Shown: positions 1 to 6,913 of the stretch, in pieces
Position numbering within the stretch: the stretch's first letter is position 1
How the letters are laid out: every line of letters begins with the position of its first letter
Assembly: GCA_018665625.1 (NCBI GenBank)
Contig: JABJCF010000591.1
Span: forward strand, 1-6,913
From: Nitrospina sp.
GTDB taxonomy: Bacteria; Nitrospinota; Nitrospinia; Nitrospinales; VA-1
Direction: 5' to 3'
DNA: 6,913 bases
Translations under genes and position numbers: made by a program
The notes under the pieces: model-generated
Told to the model about the DNA's origin: nothing
What the model saw: only the letters and a program-made list of their open reading frames with translations
The model's database searches: none

Positions 1-1823
1 AGCATGGACGATTTGTTTTTCTCATAGTGAGTGAATGCCCCCAGCTCTTTTGCCATTTCAGCAGACATCGCGTAAGCAGCCCCGGTGGTCATAGCCGATA
101 TAGCACCGGCAATAGCCCGGCCCTTTTCAGAGTCGTAAGGAATACCCATGACCATGAGCATCGCGCCGAGATTTGCGTAACCCAAACCAAGTGTGCGGAA
201 TTCATAACTCTTTTGCGCAATCGCTTTATTTGGAAACTGCGCCATAGAGACAGAAATTTCAAGAGTGAGAGTCCACAATCGGCAGGCATGTCGGTAGTCT
301 TCAGCTTCAAATAATCCTTTTTCCTCGTTATAAAATTCCATCAAGTTGATTGAGGCCAGGTTGCAAGCCGTATCATCGAGGAACATGTATTCTGAGCAGG
401 GATTGGATGCACGTATCTCGCCATCTTCAGGGCAGGTATGCCATTCGTTGATCGTGGTGTGAAACTGCAGTCCCGGATCGGCACTGGACCAGGAAGAAAA
501 ATTTACTTTATCCCAGAGATCTCTTGCAGATATAGTTTTAGCAATTTCGCCATCGGTTCTACGGATCAGATTCCAATCGCCATCGCATTCAACATTTCTC
601 AGGAACTCATTGGTCAAACGAACCGAGTTGTTGGAGTTTTGCCCCGAGACGGTCAAATAACCTTCAGAAGTCCAACTAGTATCATATTCTTCAAACTCAA
701 TATCTTTGGTGCCCTGCTGCGCCAGTTGGATAACCCGGTAAACATAATTTTCAGGGATAAAACAATCGAGAGCTTTGCGAACCGATTTTTTGAGAGGTTT
801 GTTTTTCTGCACATCAAAACGAGTTTCGTCTGTCAGACCTTCAGCCCAGCAAGCTTTTATAACTTCTTTCAGGCAACGTCGAGTGATGCGACTTCCTGCA
901 GATAGAGCCGCAACTTTTCTCTCTTCTTTGACCTTCCATTCGATGTATTCTTCGATATCGGGATGATCCATATCGAGCGTGACCATTTTGGCAGCGCGTC
1001 TTGTGGTTCCACCGGATTTAATAGCTCCTGCAGCCCGATCGCCAATTTTCAAAAAACTCATGAGACCAGAAGATTTCCCGCCTCCCGACAATCCTTCCCC
1101 GGAACCTCGAAGGTTGGAAAAGTTACTTCCCGTACCTGAACCAAACTTAAACAAGCGAGCCTCTTGGCGCCACAAGTCCATAATTCCACCGTCGCCCACC
1201 AGATCATCGTTTACTGAAAGAATGAAACAGGCATGCGGCTGTGGCCTTTCGTAGGCATTTGCAGATTTCTGTAATTTACCGGCAGCTTCATCAAAATAAT
1301 AATGCCCCTGTGCCGGGCCTTCCAAACCATAGGCCCAATTTATTCCTGTATTGAACCATTGTGGAGAATTAGGAGCGGCAAGTTGACGCACCAGCATGTA
1401 ACGCATTTCGTCATAATAATTGCGCGCCATCTCTTCACTATTGAAACTATTGTTCTTCCATCCCCAGTAAGTCCAGCATCCGGCTAATCTGTGGATCACT
1501 TCCTGTGAGGTCGATTCTCGCGTGTATTGAGCAGAAACAGGGAGCTGATTGAGCGCTTCTTCATCTGGCACGGAAGGACAAAGCCACTCTGGCATTCCCG
1601 GCTCAAATTTCTTTTTCAATCGTGCCGGGACACCCGCCTTACGAAAATATTTTTGCGCGATGATGTCAACAGCCACTTGCGACCAGGAATCTGGAACAAG
1701 AACGTTCTTGATTTCCGCCACCAAAGAACCGTCAGCGTTGTTGATTTTTGATACTCGCTCGACAAACTTAATCCCCTCGAGAGGGTCTTGGGTTTCTCTG
1801 GTAAATTTCCGGTCAATTCGCAT
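1..1823 (-). CDS. nrdJ: Adenosylcobalamin-dependent (class II) ribonucleotide reductase, N-terminal 607 codons (3' end outside window)
   Basis: Reading the minus strand from the ATG at 1823-1821 gives 607 uninterrupted codons, and the frame runs off the left edge of the window. The product is the large-type cobalamin-dependent ribonucleotide reductase, which reduces ribonucleotides to deoxyribonucleotides in the cytoplasm using a thiyl radical made by homolysis of adenosylcobalamin, so it needs no oxygen and no separate radical subunit. Visible landmarks are the first redox cysteine in PHACFILS (C199), the phosphate-loop-like GSGTGSNFSNLRGSGEG (about 228-244), NSNNSVRLTNEF (396-407), and the active-site loop NPCSEYMFLDDTACNL with N474, C476 (the radical cysteine) and E478. 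There is no intein up to residue 607. The remaining barrel and the usual Cys-rich C-terminal tail are not in view. The start is supported by GGAG seven bases upstream and by an N-terminus (MRIDRKFTRE) typical of the family. Family assignment is very secure; the symbol nrdJ follows usual naming. Confidence 0.95.
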   Translation of the reverse strand, partial: MRIDRKFTRETQDPLEGIKFVERVSKINNADGSLVAEIKNVLVPDSWSQVAVDIIAQKYFRKAGVPARLKKKFEPGMPEWLCPSVPDEEALNQLPVSAQYTRESTSQEVIHRLAGCWTYWGWKNNSFNSEEMARNYYDEMRYMLVRQLAAPNSPQWFNTGINWAYGLEGPAQGHYYFDEAAGKLQKSANAYERPQPHACFILSVNDDLVGDGGIMDLWRQEARLFKFGSGTGSNFSNLRGSGEGLSGGGKSSGLMSFLKIGDRAAGAIKSGGTTRRAAKMVTLDMDHPDIEEYIEWKVKEERKVAALSAGSRITRRCLKEVIKACWAEGLTDETRFDVQKNKPLKKSVRKALDCFIPENYVYRVIQLAQQGTKDIEFEEYDTSWTSEGYLTVSGQNSNNSVRLTNEFLRNVECDGDWNLIRRTDGEIAKTISARDLWDKVNFSSWSSADPGLQFHTTINEWHTCPEDGEIRASNPCSEYMFLDDTACNLASINLMEFYNEEKGLFEAEDYRHACRLWTLTLEISVSMAQFPNKAIAQKSYEFRTLGLGYANLGAMLMVMGIPYDSEKGRAIAGAISAMTTGAAYAMSAEMAKELGAFTHYEKNKSSM

Positions 1824-1830
1824 AAAAACG

Positions 1831-1834
1831 CTCC
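1831..1834 (-). promoter_or_regulatory. Shine-Dalgarno sequence of nrdJ
   Basis: On the minus strand GGAG (in GACGGAG) lies seven bases before the ATG at 1823. It is the only clear Shine-Dalgarno motif in front of any of the four genes here, and it fixes the nrdJ start. Confidence 0.7.
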
Positions 1835-1881
1835 GTCAAATCTGGATTTATTAGGGCCAATAAAATTAGCTAGTTATATCG

Positions 1882-1924
1882 AAAAAGGGGCATATCATTT
1901 TTTTTGCTTCTCCCCGCCCTTTTT
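1882..1924 (-). promoter_or_regulatory. Inverted repeat in the nrdJ leader, possible terminator-like or attenuator hairpin
   Basis: In the minus-strand transcript, AAAAAGGG (1924-1917) can pair perfectly with CCCTTTTT (1889-1882) across a loop of about 27 nt that contains an A-run. An alternative register pairs GGGG (1915-1912) with CCCC (1890-1887). The right arm ends in five U residues, so the structure resembles an intrinsic terminator placed inside the leader about 60 nt before the start codon. The plus strand can form the same fold, also ending in five T. The large loop and the A-U base of the stem make stability doubtful. A short GCCCT at 1852-1856 (AGGGC on the plus strand), close to the start codon, could pair with AGGGC of the left arm and offer an alternative fold. 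Regulatory function is inference. Confidence 0.3.
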
Positions 1925-1950
1925 GCTTAGGTCTTTAAAAATCAAATACT

Positions 1951-1996
1951 ACACAAAATATCTATATTTTGTGTTGCCAAACAAAATATATACAAG
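1951..1996. promoter_or_regulatory. NrdR-box-like operator region of nrdJ
   Basis: A 24-bp palindrome at 1951-1974 has perfect 11-bp arms (ACACAAAATAT and ATATTTTGTGT) around a central CT. A related element, ACAAAATATATACAAG, lies at 1981-1996. Against the known NrdR-box consensus ACACWATATATWGTGT, the 16-mer at 1959-1974 matches 12 positions and the one at 1981-1996 matches 11. NrdR is the Zn/ATP-cone repressor that acts on ribonucleotide reductase promoters, usually at two boxes whose centres are about three helical turns apart. Here the second site covers the predicted -10 and the palindrome covers the transcription start and first leader bases, a repressing position. The exact register of the upstream-most box and the spacing (22-30 bp depending on register) are not canonical, so another palindrome-binding regulator cannot be excluded. 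Confidence 0.5.
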
Positions 1997-2011
1997 ATGT
2001 GGTGTTGTCAA
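1983..2011 (-). promoter_or_regulatory. Predicted sigma70-type promoter of nrdJ
   Basis: On the minus strand a perfect -35 hexamer TTGACA (2011-2006) is followed after 17 bp by TATTTT (1988-1983); TATATT two bases earlier is an alternative -10 with a 15-bp spacer. Transcription would start near 1976, giving a leader of about 150 nt. The -10 lies inside the NrdR-box-like sequence, which supports a regulated reductase promoter. Confidence 0.55.
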
Positions 2012-2061
2012 CGAAATTCTGTGACCACTTTGTAACTTTCGACCAAGGCCACTTTTCATAA

Positions 2062-2085
2062 AGGTTTCGGCTACATCGGAAACCT
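2062..2085 (-). terminator. Weak inverted repeat, possible terminator of the transglutaminase-like gene
   Basis: AGGTTTC (2085-2079) and GAAACCT (2068-2062) on the minus strand form a 7-bp stem with a 10-nt loop, about 118 nt after the stop codon of the upstream gene. Only a few T residues follow (TTATG), so it is a poor intrinsic terminator. It also lies about 50 bp upstream of the nrdJ -35, so it could be part of a regulator site instead. Confidence 0.25.
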
Positions 2086-2202
2086 GAATTATAGACGAAC
2101 AAAAAACGAAAATCAAGAACCCCTCGCCCAGAAATTTAACAACTATTTGATTTCTAAGGAGTTATATGGCCTGAATTTGCGGAATTTCTTTACAAGCCGG
2201 TC

Positions 2203-3642
2203 TTATGGGCGAGACCAGCTCATCGATATCTTACCGACAAATTCCATAAGGCGAAATGGGCTTTCACCGGAATTTTCGGTCAATTTTATGTGAGTGGCAT
2301 CGGCTCTATCCTGTCCGAATGTGGGGTCCATCGCTCTCCATTCGCCCACAAAAACTTCCGGCCAGGCGTGATAAAGGAACCCTTCATACTCTTCAGAGTA
2401 CACTAATCCATTGACAATGCGGGTTGGAATTCCTGAAGCCCGGGCCAAAGCCGTAAACAAAAATGTATGAGATTGACACTCGCCCCGCCTTTCGAGAAGA
2501 GCATCCAGAGCCGTAACCGTATCCACCATTTCCTTTCTCAAGTTCAGGTGCACCCACAAATTAATGTCCCTAGCTAACCGCCATTTACTTTTTTTATCGG
2601 CAGAAAGCTCTCTTGCCAGGGCTCTTATCATCTTGTGATTGGACTGCACCTCAGCGGTCTCTTCCAGGTACTTCGGGTCAAGCTCCGTTCCATCCGCTTT
2701 TGCGGAATTGAGATCAATGTGTCCTGGTTCACTTTTTACCCTTAATTTGGCGATGTAGTTTCCATCTGCCTGTTTTTCAACGTTAAGAATTTTTTGGCGG
2801 TGATCTTCAGGAATGGCATCGGGTGAGCTAACAGGATGAATTTGATAAACCAGATCAAATGTGTTTTTGGGGCGAGGCACAGGTTTATCCGGTTTCACCA
2901 GACTCATGGTGATAACGCTACTGATGGTCATCGCCTCATCTATTTTTTGTGCGACCTCTGCCTCTTCCTTGAACGATTCAAATCCCATATTCGTGGTTTC
3001 GCGATACACGGTGGCATCGTGCGCCACCCACATTGTCGACTCCATGCCACTGAAGGTTTGACGAATCACAAAAGTTTTAATCGGTTGGCCCTGGTATTGC
3101 AGCGTTTCTTCTCGCAGGATCTCATACTTTAAGTCCACCACCATTTGTAAAGATTCCACGAACAAGGGCAGTTCGCCCTGCTGGCCTACCTTTAACCCTG
3201 CGGATACCAGATTTATAAGAAAAGTCGAAGAAGGAGCTGTTTTTTCAGTAAACTTCAATGTCTTTTCTTTATCGTAACCTCGCGACTTGGTTCGATAACG
3301 AAGCTCATTTCCTTTCAGCTTGCCTTCTACCTGCTGCCGGTGGCCTGATATTTCCTGCAGCAGAGAAAAGCTGGATAGCTTGAAATCTGAACTGAGCCGT
3401 GTGGTTTGCTTAATGGTGGTGGATTGATCTTCTGACTTCGAACGGATATTGAAAAAGACGGTCGAGTCCATCACAATTCCATCTGGACCCCAGCGGGTTT
3501 TCGATTTGGTGAAACCCATCTTTTTCCCCTGATAATAGGTTCCAAGCCAATCTTCCCTTTCCCCCGAACCTTCAAACAGGGGTTGGGAATACGCGGAAAG
3601 GGCGAAAACCAAAAATACTAAATTGAGGAAAATATTAATCAT
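2203..3642 (-). CDS. Exported transglutaminase-like cysteine peptidase-fold protein of unknown role
   Basis: This 479-residue protein begins with a short hydrophobic signal peptide (about residues 1-19, MINIFLNLVFLVFALSAYS, then QPLFEG), so it is probably exported to the periplasm or cell surface. No lipobox cysteine is visible. Residues about 30-300 are predicted-beta-like and unrecognised, starting with a GTYYQGKKMGFTKSK pattern seen at the front of many bacterial proteins of this type. Residues about 340-445 form a transglutaminase-like core: C389 in RRGECQSHTFLFTALAR, H425 in LYHAWPEVF and D439 in MDPTFGQ give an intact Cys-His-Asp triad, so it is probably an active enzyme (protease, amidase or crosslinker). 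The substrate cannot be told. The start has only a weak GCGGA-type signal immediately upstream, but any later methionine would remove the signal peptide. It is divergent from guaB and lies upstream of nrdJ with a long gap, so the neighbours do not reveal its job. Confidence 0.88.
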   Translation of the reverse strand: MINIFLNLVFLVFALSAYSQPLFEGSGEREDWLGTYYQGKKMGFTKSKTRWGPDGIVMDSTVFFNIRSKSEDQSTTIKQTTRLSSDFKLSSFSLLQEISGHRQQVEGKLKGNELRYRTKSRGYDKEKTLKFTEKTAPSSTFLINLVSAGLKVGQQGELPLFVESLQMVVDLKYEILREETLQYQGQPIKTFVIRQTFSGMESTMWVAHDATVYRETTNMGFESFKEEAEVAQKIDEAMTISSVITMSLVKPDKPVPRPKNTFDLVYQIHPVSSPDAIPEDHRQKILNVEKQADGNYIAKLRVKSEPGHIDLNSAKADGTELDPKYLEETAEVQSNHKMIRALARELSADKKSKWRLARDINLWVHLNLRKEMVDTVTALDALLERRGECQSHTFLFTALARASGIPTRIVNGLVYSEEYEGFLYHAWPEVFVGEWRAMDPTFGQDRADATHIKLTENSGESPFRLMEFVGKISMSWSRP

Positions 3643-3835
3643 GATCCGCTTTATTGGAACATGGCAAAACTTAATCTACAAGAACAAAGGTTTCAAAAAT
3701 GAGTGGCACTGGCCCAAGCCACAATCCTTAATAGCTTACCTATCAAGCGTGAAAAGAAATCTAATGCAAGAAGATATGAAGCCGTGCTAGTATTGGCGTT
3801 TTACCTTTTACGCTAATTTTATTTCATAAAAGCTT
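3643..3835. other. Divergent intergenic region between the transglutaminase-like gene and guaB
   Basis: This 193-bp region must hold the start signals for both divergent transcripts. Toward guaB, a weak candidate is TTGGCG (3793-3798) with TAATTT (3814-3819) at a short 15-bp spacing, which would leave a leader of only about 10 nt; TAGTAT at 3788-3793 is another possible -10. Toward the minus-strand gene, TTGAAA followed after 17 bp by TAAGTT (about 3695-3667) is a poor match. A short inverted repeat GTGGC...GCCAC (3703-3722) with a 10-nt loop may be an operator or chance. I see no purine riboswitch core. None of these sites is strong. Confidence 0.4.
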
Positions 3836-5302
3836 ATGATTGACCCCCAAAAGGTCCCGACCTATCTGACTTTCGATGATGTTTTGCTGCTTCCTGCGTA
3901 CTCCAAGGTGTTGCCTACAAACGTAGATATTTCTACCCGTTTGACGCGAAAGATCAAGCTGAAATGCCCCTTGATTGCCGCACCCATGGATACCGTTACC
4001 GAAACGAATTTAGCCATCGCTCTGGCGCAGGAAGGAGGCATCGGTATCATTCACCGAAATCTCACGCCAGAAAGACAAAGAAAAATGGTCGACAAGGTAA
4101 AACGATCGGTGAGCGCAATGATCCCGGACCCTATCACCATGGAGCCTGAGCAAAAAATCAGCGAAGCGCTTGAAGTGATGAGAAAATACAATATTACGGG
4201 GATCCCCATTACCCAGAAGAAAAAACTCGTTGGCATTTTGACCAATCGAGATTTGAGGTTTGAAACCAACCTCAATAAAAAGATAAAATCTCTGATGACC
4301 CAGGAAGATTTGGTCACCATCCCTGAAGGAACCCCGCTTTCAAAGTCGAAAGAAATTTTGCACGACAACCGAATCGAAAAACTATTGGTGGTCGACAAAA
4401 AAGGCCACCTAAAAGGTCTAATCACAATTAAAGACATTGAAAAAGTCAGCCAATTCCCCAATGCGGCGAAAGATGCCAAAGGCAGACTTTTAGTAGGAGC
4501 GGCGCTAGGTGTCACCCAAAATCCGGGCGAACATATAGAAGATCTGGTTCGAGTTGGGCTGGATGTTCTGGTGATTGACAGTGCACACGGTCATTCAGAA
4601 AAAGTATTGAGCACCATCCGCGAAATTAAAAAATCTTTCCCCAAACTGCAAATCATTGGCGGCAACGTTGCCACGGCAGAAGGCACAGCAGCCCTGATCA
4701 AAGCCGGAGTTGATGCAGTAAAAGTGGGAATCGGTCCCGGCTCCATTTGCACCACACGAGTTGTGAGCGGTGTGGGAGTTCCGCAGATATCCGCAGTCGC
4801 CGAATGTGTGAAGGTGGCGGAAAAGAAAAACATCCCCGTCATTTCAGACGGTGGAATCAAGCTCTCTGGAGATGTGACGAAAGCCATCGCAGCAGGAGCC
4901 AGCACCGTAATGATCGGTTCATTATTTGCCGGCACTGAAGAAAGCCCAGGCGAAAAAATTCTATACCAGGGAAGAAGCTATAAAGAATATCGTGGTATGG
5001 GTTCGATCGGTGCTATGTCGCAAGGTTCAAGCGACCGTTATTTTCAGGAGTTGGAACTATCCGAAAGCAAACTGGTCCCTGAGGGAGTCGAAGCCCGCAT
5101 ACCCTACCGAGGGGCACTTTCCTTTACGGTTCATCAGTTGCTAGGAGGCCTTCGCGCCGGAATGGGTTATTGCGGCGCCGCGTCCATTAGCGAATTAAGA
5201 AAAAATGCATCGTTTATAAAAATTACTTCTTCTGGACTGCGCGAAAGCCATGTCCACGATGTGATCGTCACCAAAGAAGCACCCAATTATCACATCGAAT
5301 AG
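3836..5302 (+). CDS. guaB: Inosine-5'-monophosphate dehydrogenase
   Basis: The 488-residue product oxidises IMP to XMP with NAD+, the committed step of guanine nucleotide synthesis, in the cytoplasm as a homotetramer or octamer. The N-terminal [20 protein letters not shown] and the APMDTVTE segment (49-56) begin the TIM barrel. Residues about 95-205 are an inserted pair of CBS domains (GIPITQ...[10 protein letters not shown] and KLLVVD...[10 protein letters not shown]), the usual site of purine-nucleotide control. The barrel then resumes with DSAHGHS (248-254), the catalytic loop GPGSICTTR with nucleophile C305, the IMP-phosphate motifs SDGGI (337-341) and [15 protein letters not shown] (387-394), and the mobile flap R401-Y402. 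Length and residue numbering of these catalytic positions agree with the classical bacterial enzyme and all key residues are present. The start is the family's normal one, but no Shine-Dalgarno is visible (upstream bases TTTCATAAAAGCTT). It is followed after 24 bp by guaA, probably in one operon. Confidence 0.98.
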   Translation: MIDPQKVPTYLTFDDVLLLPAYSKVLPTNVDISTRLTRKIKLKCPLIAAPMDTVTETNLAIALAQEGGIGIIHRNLTPERQRKMVDKVKRSVSAMIPDPITMEPEQKISEALEVMRKYNITGIPITQKKKLVGILTNRDLRFETNLNKKIKSLMTQEDLVTIPEGTPLSKSKEILHDNRIEKLLVVDKKGHLKGLITIKDIEKVSQFPNAAKDAKGRLLVGAALGVTQNPGEHIEDLVRVGLDVLVIDSAHGHSEKVLSTIREIKKSFPKLQIIGGNVATAEGTAALIKAGVDAVKVGIGPGSICTTRVVSGVGVPQISAVAECVKVAEKKNIPVISDGGIKLSGDVTKAIAAGASTVMIGSLFAGTEESPGEKILYQGRSYKEYRGMGSIGAMSQGSSDRYFQELELSESKLVPEGVEARIPYRGALSFTVHQLLGGLRAGMGYCGAASISELRKNASFIKITSSGLRESHVHDVIVTKEAPNYHIE

Positions 5303-5326
5303 ATATACCCTTTAACTCCACAAAGC

Positions 5327-6877
5327 ATGACAGACCAACTACACGAACAGAAAATTCTTATTCTCGATTTTGGGTCGCAGTACACCCAGAATATCGCCCG
5401 CAAAGTCCGCGAGTGTGAGGTGTATTGTGAAATTCATCCCTGCACTGTGTCGCTTAATAAAATCATCGAGTTTAAGGCAAAAGGAATTATTCTTTCAGGT
5501 GGGCCCGCAAGCGTTCTTGACTCAGGCTCCCCCTTGTGCGACCCGAAGCTATTTGAGCTGGGCATCCCTGTTTTAGGCATCTGCTATGGCATGCAACTGA
5601 TCACCCACCTATTGGGTGGCAAGGTCGATCCATCTGACCAGCGAGAGTTTGGTCGCGCAGAATTGATGCTGAAAGAATTTTCCCATCTACTCGAAGAAGT
5701 CAAAAACAATTCCACAGTATGGATGAGTCACGGCGACCGCATATCCAAGCTACCTAAAGAATTCAAATCTATCGCTTTTACCGGCAACTCTCCCTTGGCT
5801 GCCATTGAGAATCCAATAGCCAAAATTTATGGTTTGCAATTTCACCCGGAAGTGGTCCACACCGTTGAAGGCGAAAAAATTCTCAAAAACTTTCTATTCA
5901 AAATCTGTGAATGTGCTGCCAATTGGAAAATGGAATCGCTGGTAGAATTTATGATTCAGGATATTCGCAGACAGGTAGGCGATGAAAAAGTAATCTGCGG
6001 ACTGAGTGGCGGTGTCGACTCATCGGTGACTGCCGTTCTGATACACAAAGCTATCGGCGACAACCTATATTGTCTGTTCATTGACAACGGACTTCTTCGC
6101 ACCGGAGAAAGAGATAAGGTAGAAAAAACTTTTCGCGACAACTTCAATATCAATCTGGATGTGATCGATGCATCGGACCAGTTCCTCGAAAATCTGGAAG
6201 GCGTAACCGACCCCGAAAAAAAACGAAAATCTATAGGCAAAACGTTCATTGATGTGTTTGAGAAAGAAGCAAAACGCCTTGGCGATTTCACTTTTCTCGC
6301 GCAGGGAACTTTATATCCCGACGTAATTGAATCCGTCTCCTTCAAAGGTCCTTCGGCGGTTATCAAATCGCATCACAATGTAGGTGGCTTGCCAGAAAAG
6401 ATGAATTTGAAATTGTTGGAACCGTTCCGCGAATTATTCAAAGACGAAGTTCGCGAACTTGGAAAGGAGATGGGGATATCCGATGAAATCATCAACCGCC
6501 AACCTTTCCCGGGACCAGGACTCGCCATACGCATTTTGGGAAACATCACTCGCGAGCGGCTGGATATTCTATGCGCAGCAGACAAAATTATTCTTGAAGA
6601 AATAAAAGCCGCAGGTCTTTACAACGATCTATGGCAATCGTTCGCAGTTCTTCTCCCCGTCAAAACCGTTGGAGTTATGGGAGACTCACGCACTTATGAA
6701 AACGTGATTGCCATTCGAGCCGTCACCAGTACGGACGGTATGACCGCAGATTGGGCGCACCTGCCCTACGAATTGCTCGGCACCTTTTCCAACCGAATCA
6801 TCAACGAAGTCCACGGCGTCAACCGAGTGGTCTACGATATCAGCTCCAAACCCCCCGGCACCATCGAATGGGAATAG
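5327..6877 (+). CDS. guaA: GMP synthase (glutamine-hydrolysing)
   Basis: The 516-residue product converts XMP to GMP using ATP and the amide nitrogen of glutamine, directly after GuaB in the pathway. Residues about 8-195 are a class I glutamine amidotransferase with the intact triad C86 (GICYGMQ), H173 and E175 (QFHPEVVHT). Residues about 203-395 are the ATP pyrophosphatase domain with the P-loop SGGVDSS (227-233) and TLYPDVIES (328-336). The C-terminal dimerisation and XMP-binding domain contains [15 protein letters not shown] (391-405) and ends with the family's signature KPPGTIEWE. The length is within the usual range of about 510-530 residues and no key residue is missing. The ATG lies 24 bp after the guaB stop with no clear Shine-Dalgarno (CTCCACAAAGC precedes it), so translation may depend on coupling or on SD-independent initiation. 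The annotation is certain; the start could be a few residues off, but [11 protein letters not shown] follows at the expected distance. Confidence 0.98.
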   Translation: MTDQLHEQKILILDFGSQYTQNIARKVRECEVYCEIHPCTVSLNKIIEFKAKGIILSGGPASVLDSGSPLCDPKLFELGIPVLGICYGMQLITHLLGGKVDPSDQREFGRAELMLKEFSHLLEEVKNNSTVWMSHGDRISKLPKEFKSIAFTGNSPLAAIENPIAKIYGLQFHPEVVHTVEGEKILKNFLFKICECAANWKMESLVEFMIQDIRRQVGDEKVICGLSGGVDSSVTAVLIHKAIGDNLYCLFIDNGLLRTGERDKVEKTFRDNFNINLDVIDASDQFLENLEGVTDPEKKRKSIGKTFIDVFEKEAKRLGDFTFLAQGTLYPDVIESVSFKGPSAVIKSHHNVGGLPEKMNLKLLEPFRELFKDEVRELGKEMGISDEIINRQPFPGPGLAIRILGNITRERLDILCAADKIILEEIKAAGLYNDLWQSFAVLLPVKTVGVMGDSRTYENVIAIRAVTSTDGMTADWAHLPYELLGTFSNRIINEVHGVNRVVYDISSKPPGTIEWE

Positions 6878-6892
6878 CCCACTAGGCGTGGG
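6878..6892 (+). terminator. Short GC hairpin directly after guaA, possible part of a terminator
   Basis: CCCAC (6878-6882) and GTGGG (6888-6892) can form a 5-bp stem with a 5-nt loop starting at the base after the guaA stop codon. No T-run follows in the 21 bases left in the window; GGGG and CCCC further on could make a second stem. It may be part of a terminator or a chance repeat. Confidence 0.25.
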
Positions 6893-6913
6893 GCCCATAG
6901 GTCTATCCCCGTA

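Larger units (their letters stand above)
1824..2202. other. Intergenic region between the transglutaminase-like gene and nrdJ: promoter, operator-like sites and leader
   Basis: These 379 bp separate two genes on the same (minus) strand and are clearly more AT-rich than the flanking genes. In minus-strand order they hold about 115 bp with nothing recognisable after the upstream gene's stop, a weak inverted repeat (2085-2062), a sigma70-like promoter (2011-1983), NrdR-box-like palindromic sequence (1996-1951), a leader of about 150 nt with an inverted repeat (1924-1882), and the nrdJ ribosome binding site. I see no conserved B12 box or cobalamin riboswitch core, no tRNA and no convincing small gene. 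The length and the promoter suggest that nrdJ is transcribed independently of the upstream gene. Confidence 0.7.

Noticed and set aside
438..905. Open frame of 155 codons on the plus strand
   Set aside because: It lies wholly antisense to nrdJ, which is a clear conserved protein on the other strand. Its translation shows no domain and no start signal.
1824..1976. Cobalamin riboswitch in the leader of the B12-dependent reductase gene
   Set aside because: Considered because some class II reductases are paired with B12 sensing, but no B12-box-like conserved core could be seen and the leader of about 150 nt is short for one. A covariance-model search would settle it.
1788..2024. Open frame of 78 codons on the plus strand running across the nrdJ start and promoter
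   Set aside because: The translation is low-complexity (runs of F, K, Y) and follows the AT-rich promoter region. There is no ribosome binding site and it overlaps nrdJ and its regulatory sites.
2025..2055. Two copies of CCACTTT 24 bp apart upstream of the nrdJ -35 (2025-2031 and 2049-2055)
   Set aside because: A 7-bp match in AT-rich intergenic DNA is easily chance, and no further similarity surrounds it.
3643..3835. Purine riboswitch or PurR-type operator in front of guaB
   Set aside because: No conserved purine-aptamer core or PurR-like palindrome was visible. The only repeat, GTGGC/GCCAC at 3703-3722, is too short to assign.
4051..4515. Open frame of 154 codons antisense to guaB
   Set aside because: It is a mirror of the guaB codon pattern with no recognisable domain. 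guaB is unambiguous on the plus strand.
5956..6366. Open frame of 136 codons antisense to guaA
   Set aside because: It is a shadow of guaA; the translation is Ser/Arg-rich without motifs.

Overview
The window carries four protein genes and looks like ordinary bacterial chromosome. No mobile element, CRISPR array, tRNA or rRNA could be recognised. The minus strand holds, in transcription order, an exported transglutaminase-like protein (3642 to 2203) and then the N-terminal 607 codons of an adenosylcobalamin-dependent (class II) ribonucleotide reductase, nrdJ (1823 down to the left window edge). The plus strand holds guaB (3836-5302) and guaA (5327-6877), 24 bp apart, which together convert IMP to XMP to GMP. 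The two halves are divided by a 193-bp divergent intergenic region (3643-3835).

The most informative non-coding stretch is 1824-2202, upstream of nrdJ. On the minus strand it has a consensus -35 (TTGACA) with a 17-bp spacer to TATTTT. The -10 is overlapped by an AT-rich NrdR-box-like site. A near-perfect 24-bp palindrome with ACAC/GTGT ends lies just downstream of the predicted start of transcription. Further down the roughly 150-nt leader is an A/G-rich to C/T-rich inverted repeat that could fold as a terminator-like hairpin, followed by a GGAG ribosome binding site. This is the layout expected for a ribonucleotide reductase gene repressed by NrdR, with possible extra control in the leader.

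Taxonomy is inference. Base composition is moderate (mid-40s % G+C by eye). The signal peptide, the intein-free class II reductase and the guaB-guaA pair fit a Gram-negative free-living bacterium, for example of the Nitrospinota or former Deltaproteobacteria, but nothing here is diagnostic. guaB and guaA both start without a visible Shine-Dalgarno sequence.

Functionally the window is biased to nucleotide supply: guaB and guaA make GMP, and NrdJ reduces ribonucleotides to deoxyribonucleotides for DNA synthesis. The transglutaminase-like protein between them has no obvious link to this and is the least understood gene. I found no evidence of a previously undescribed system. The findings are modest regulatory and functional questions.
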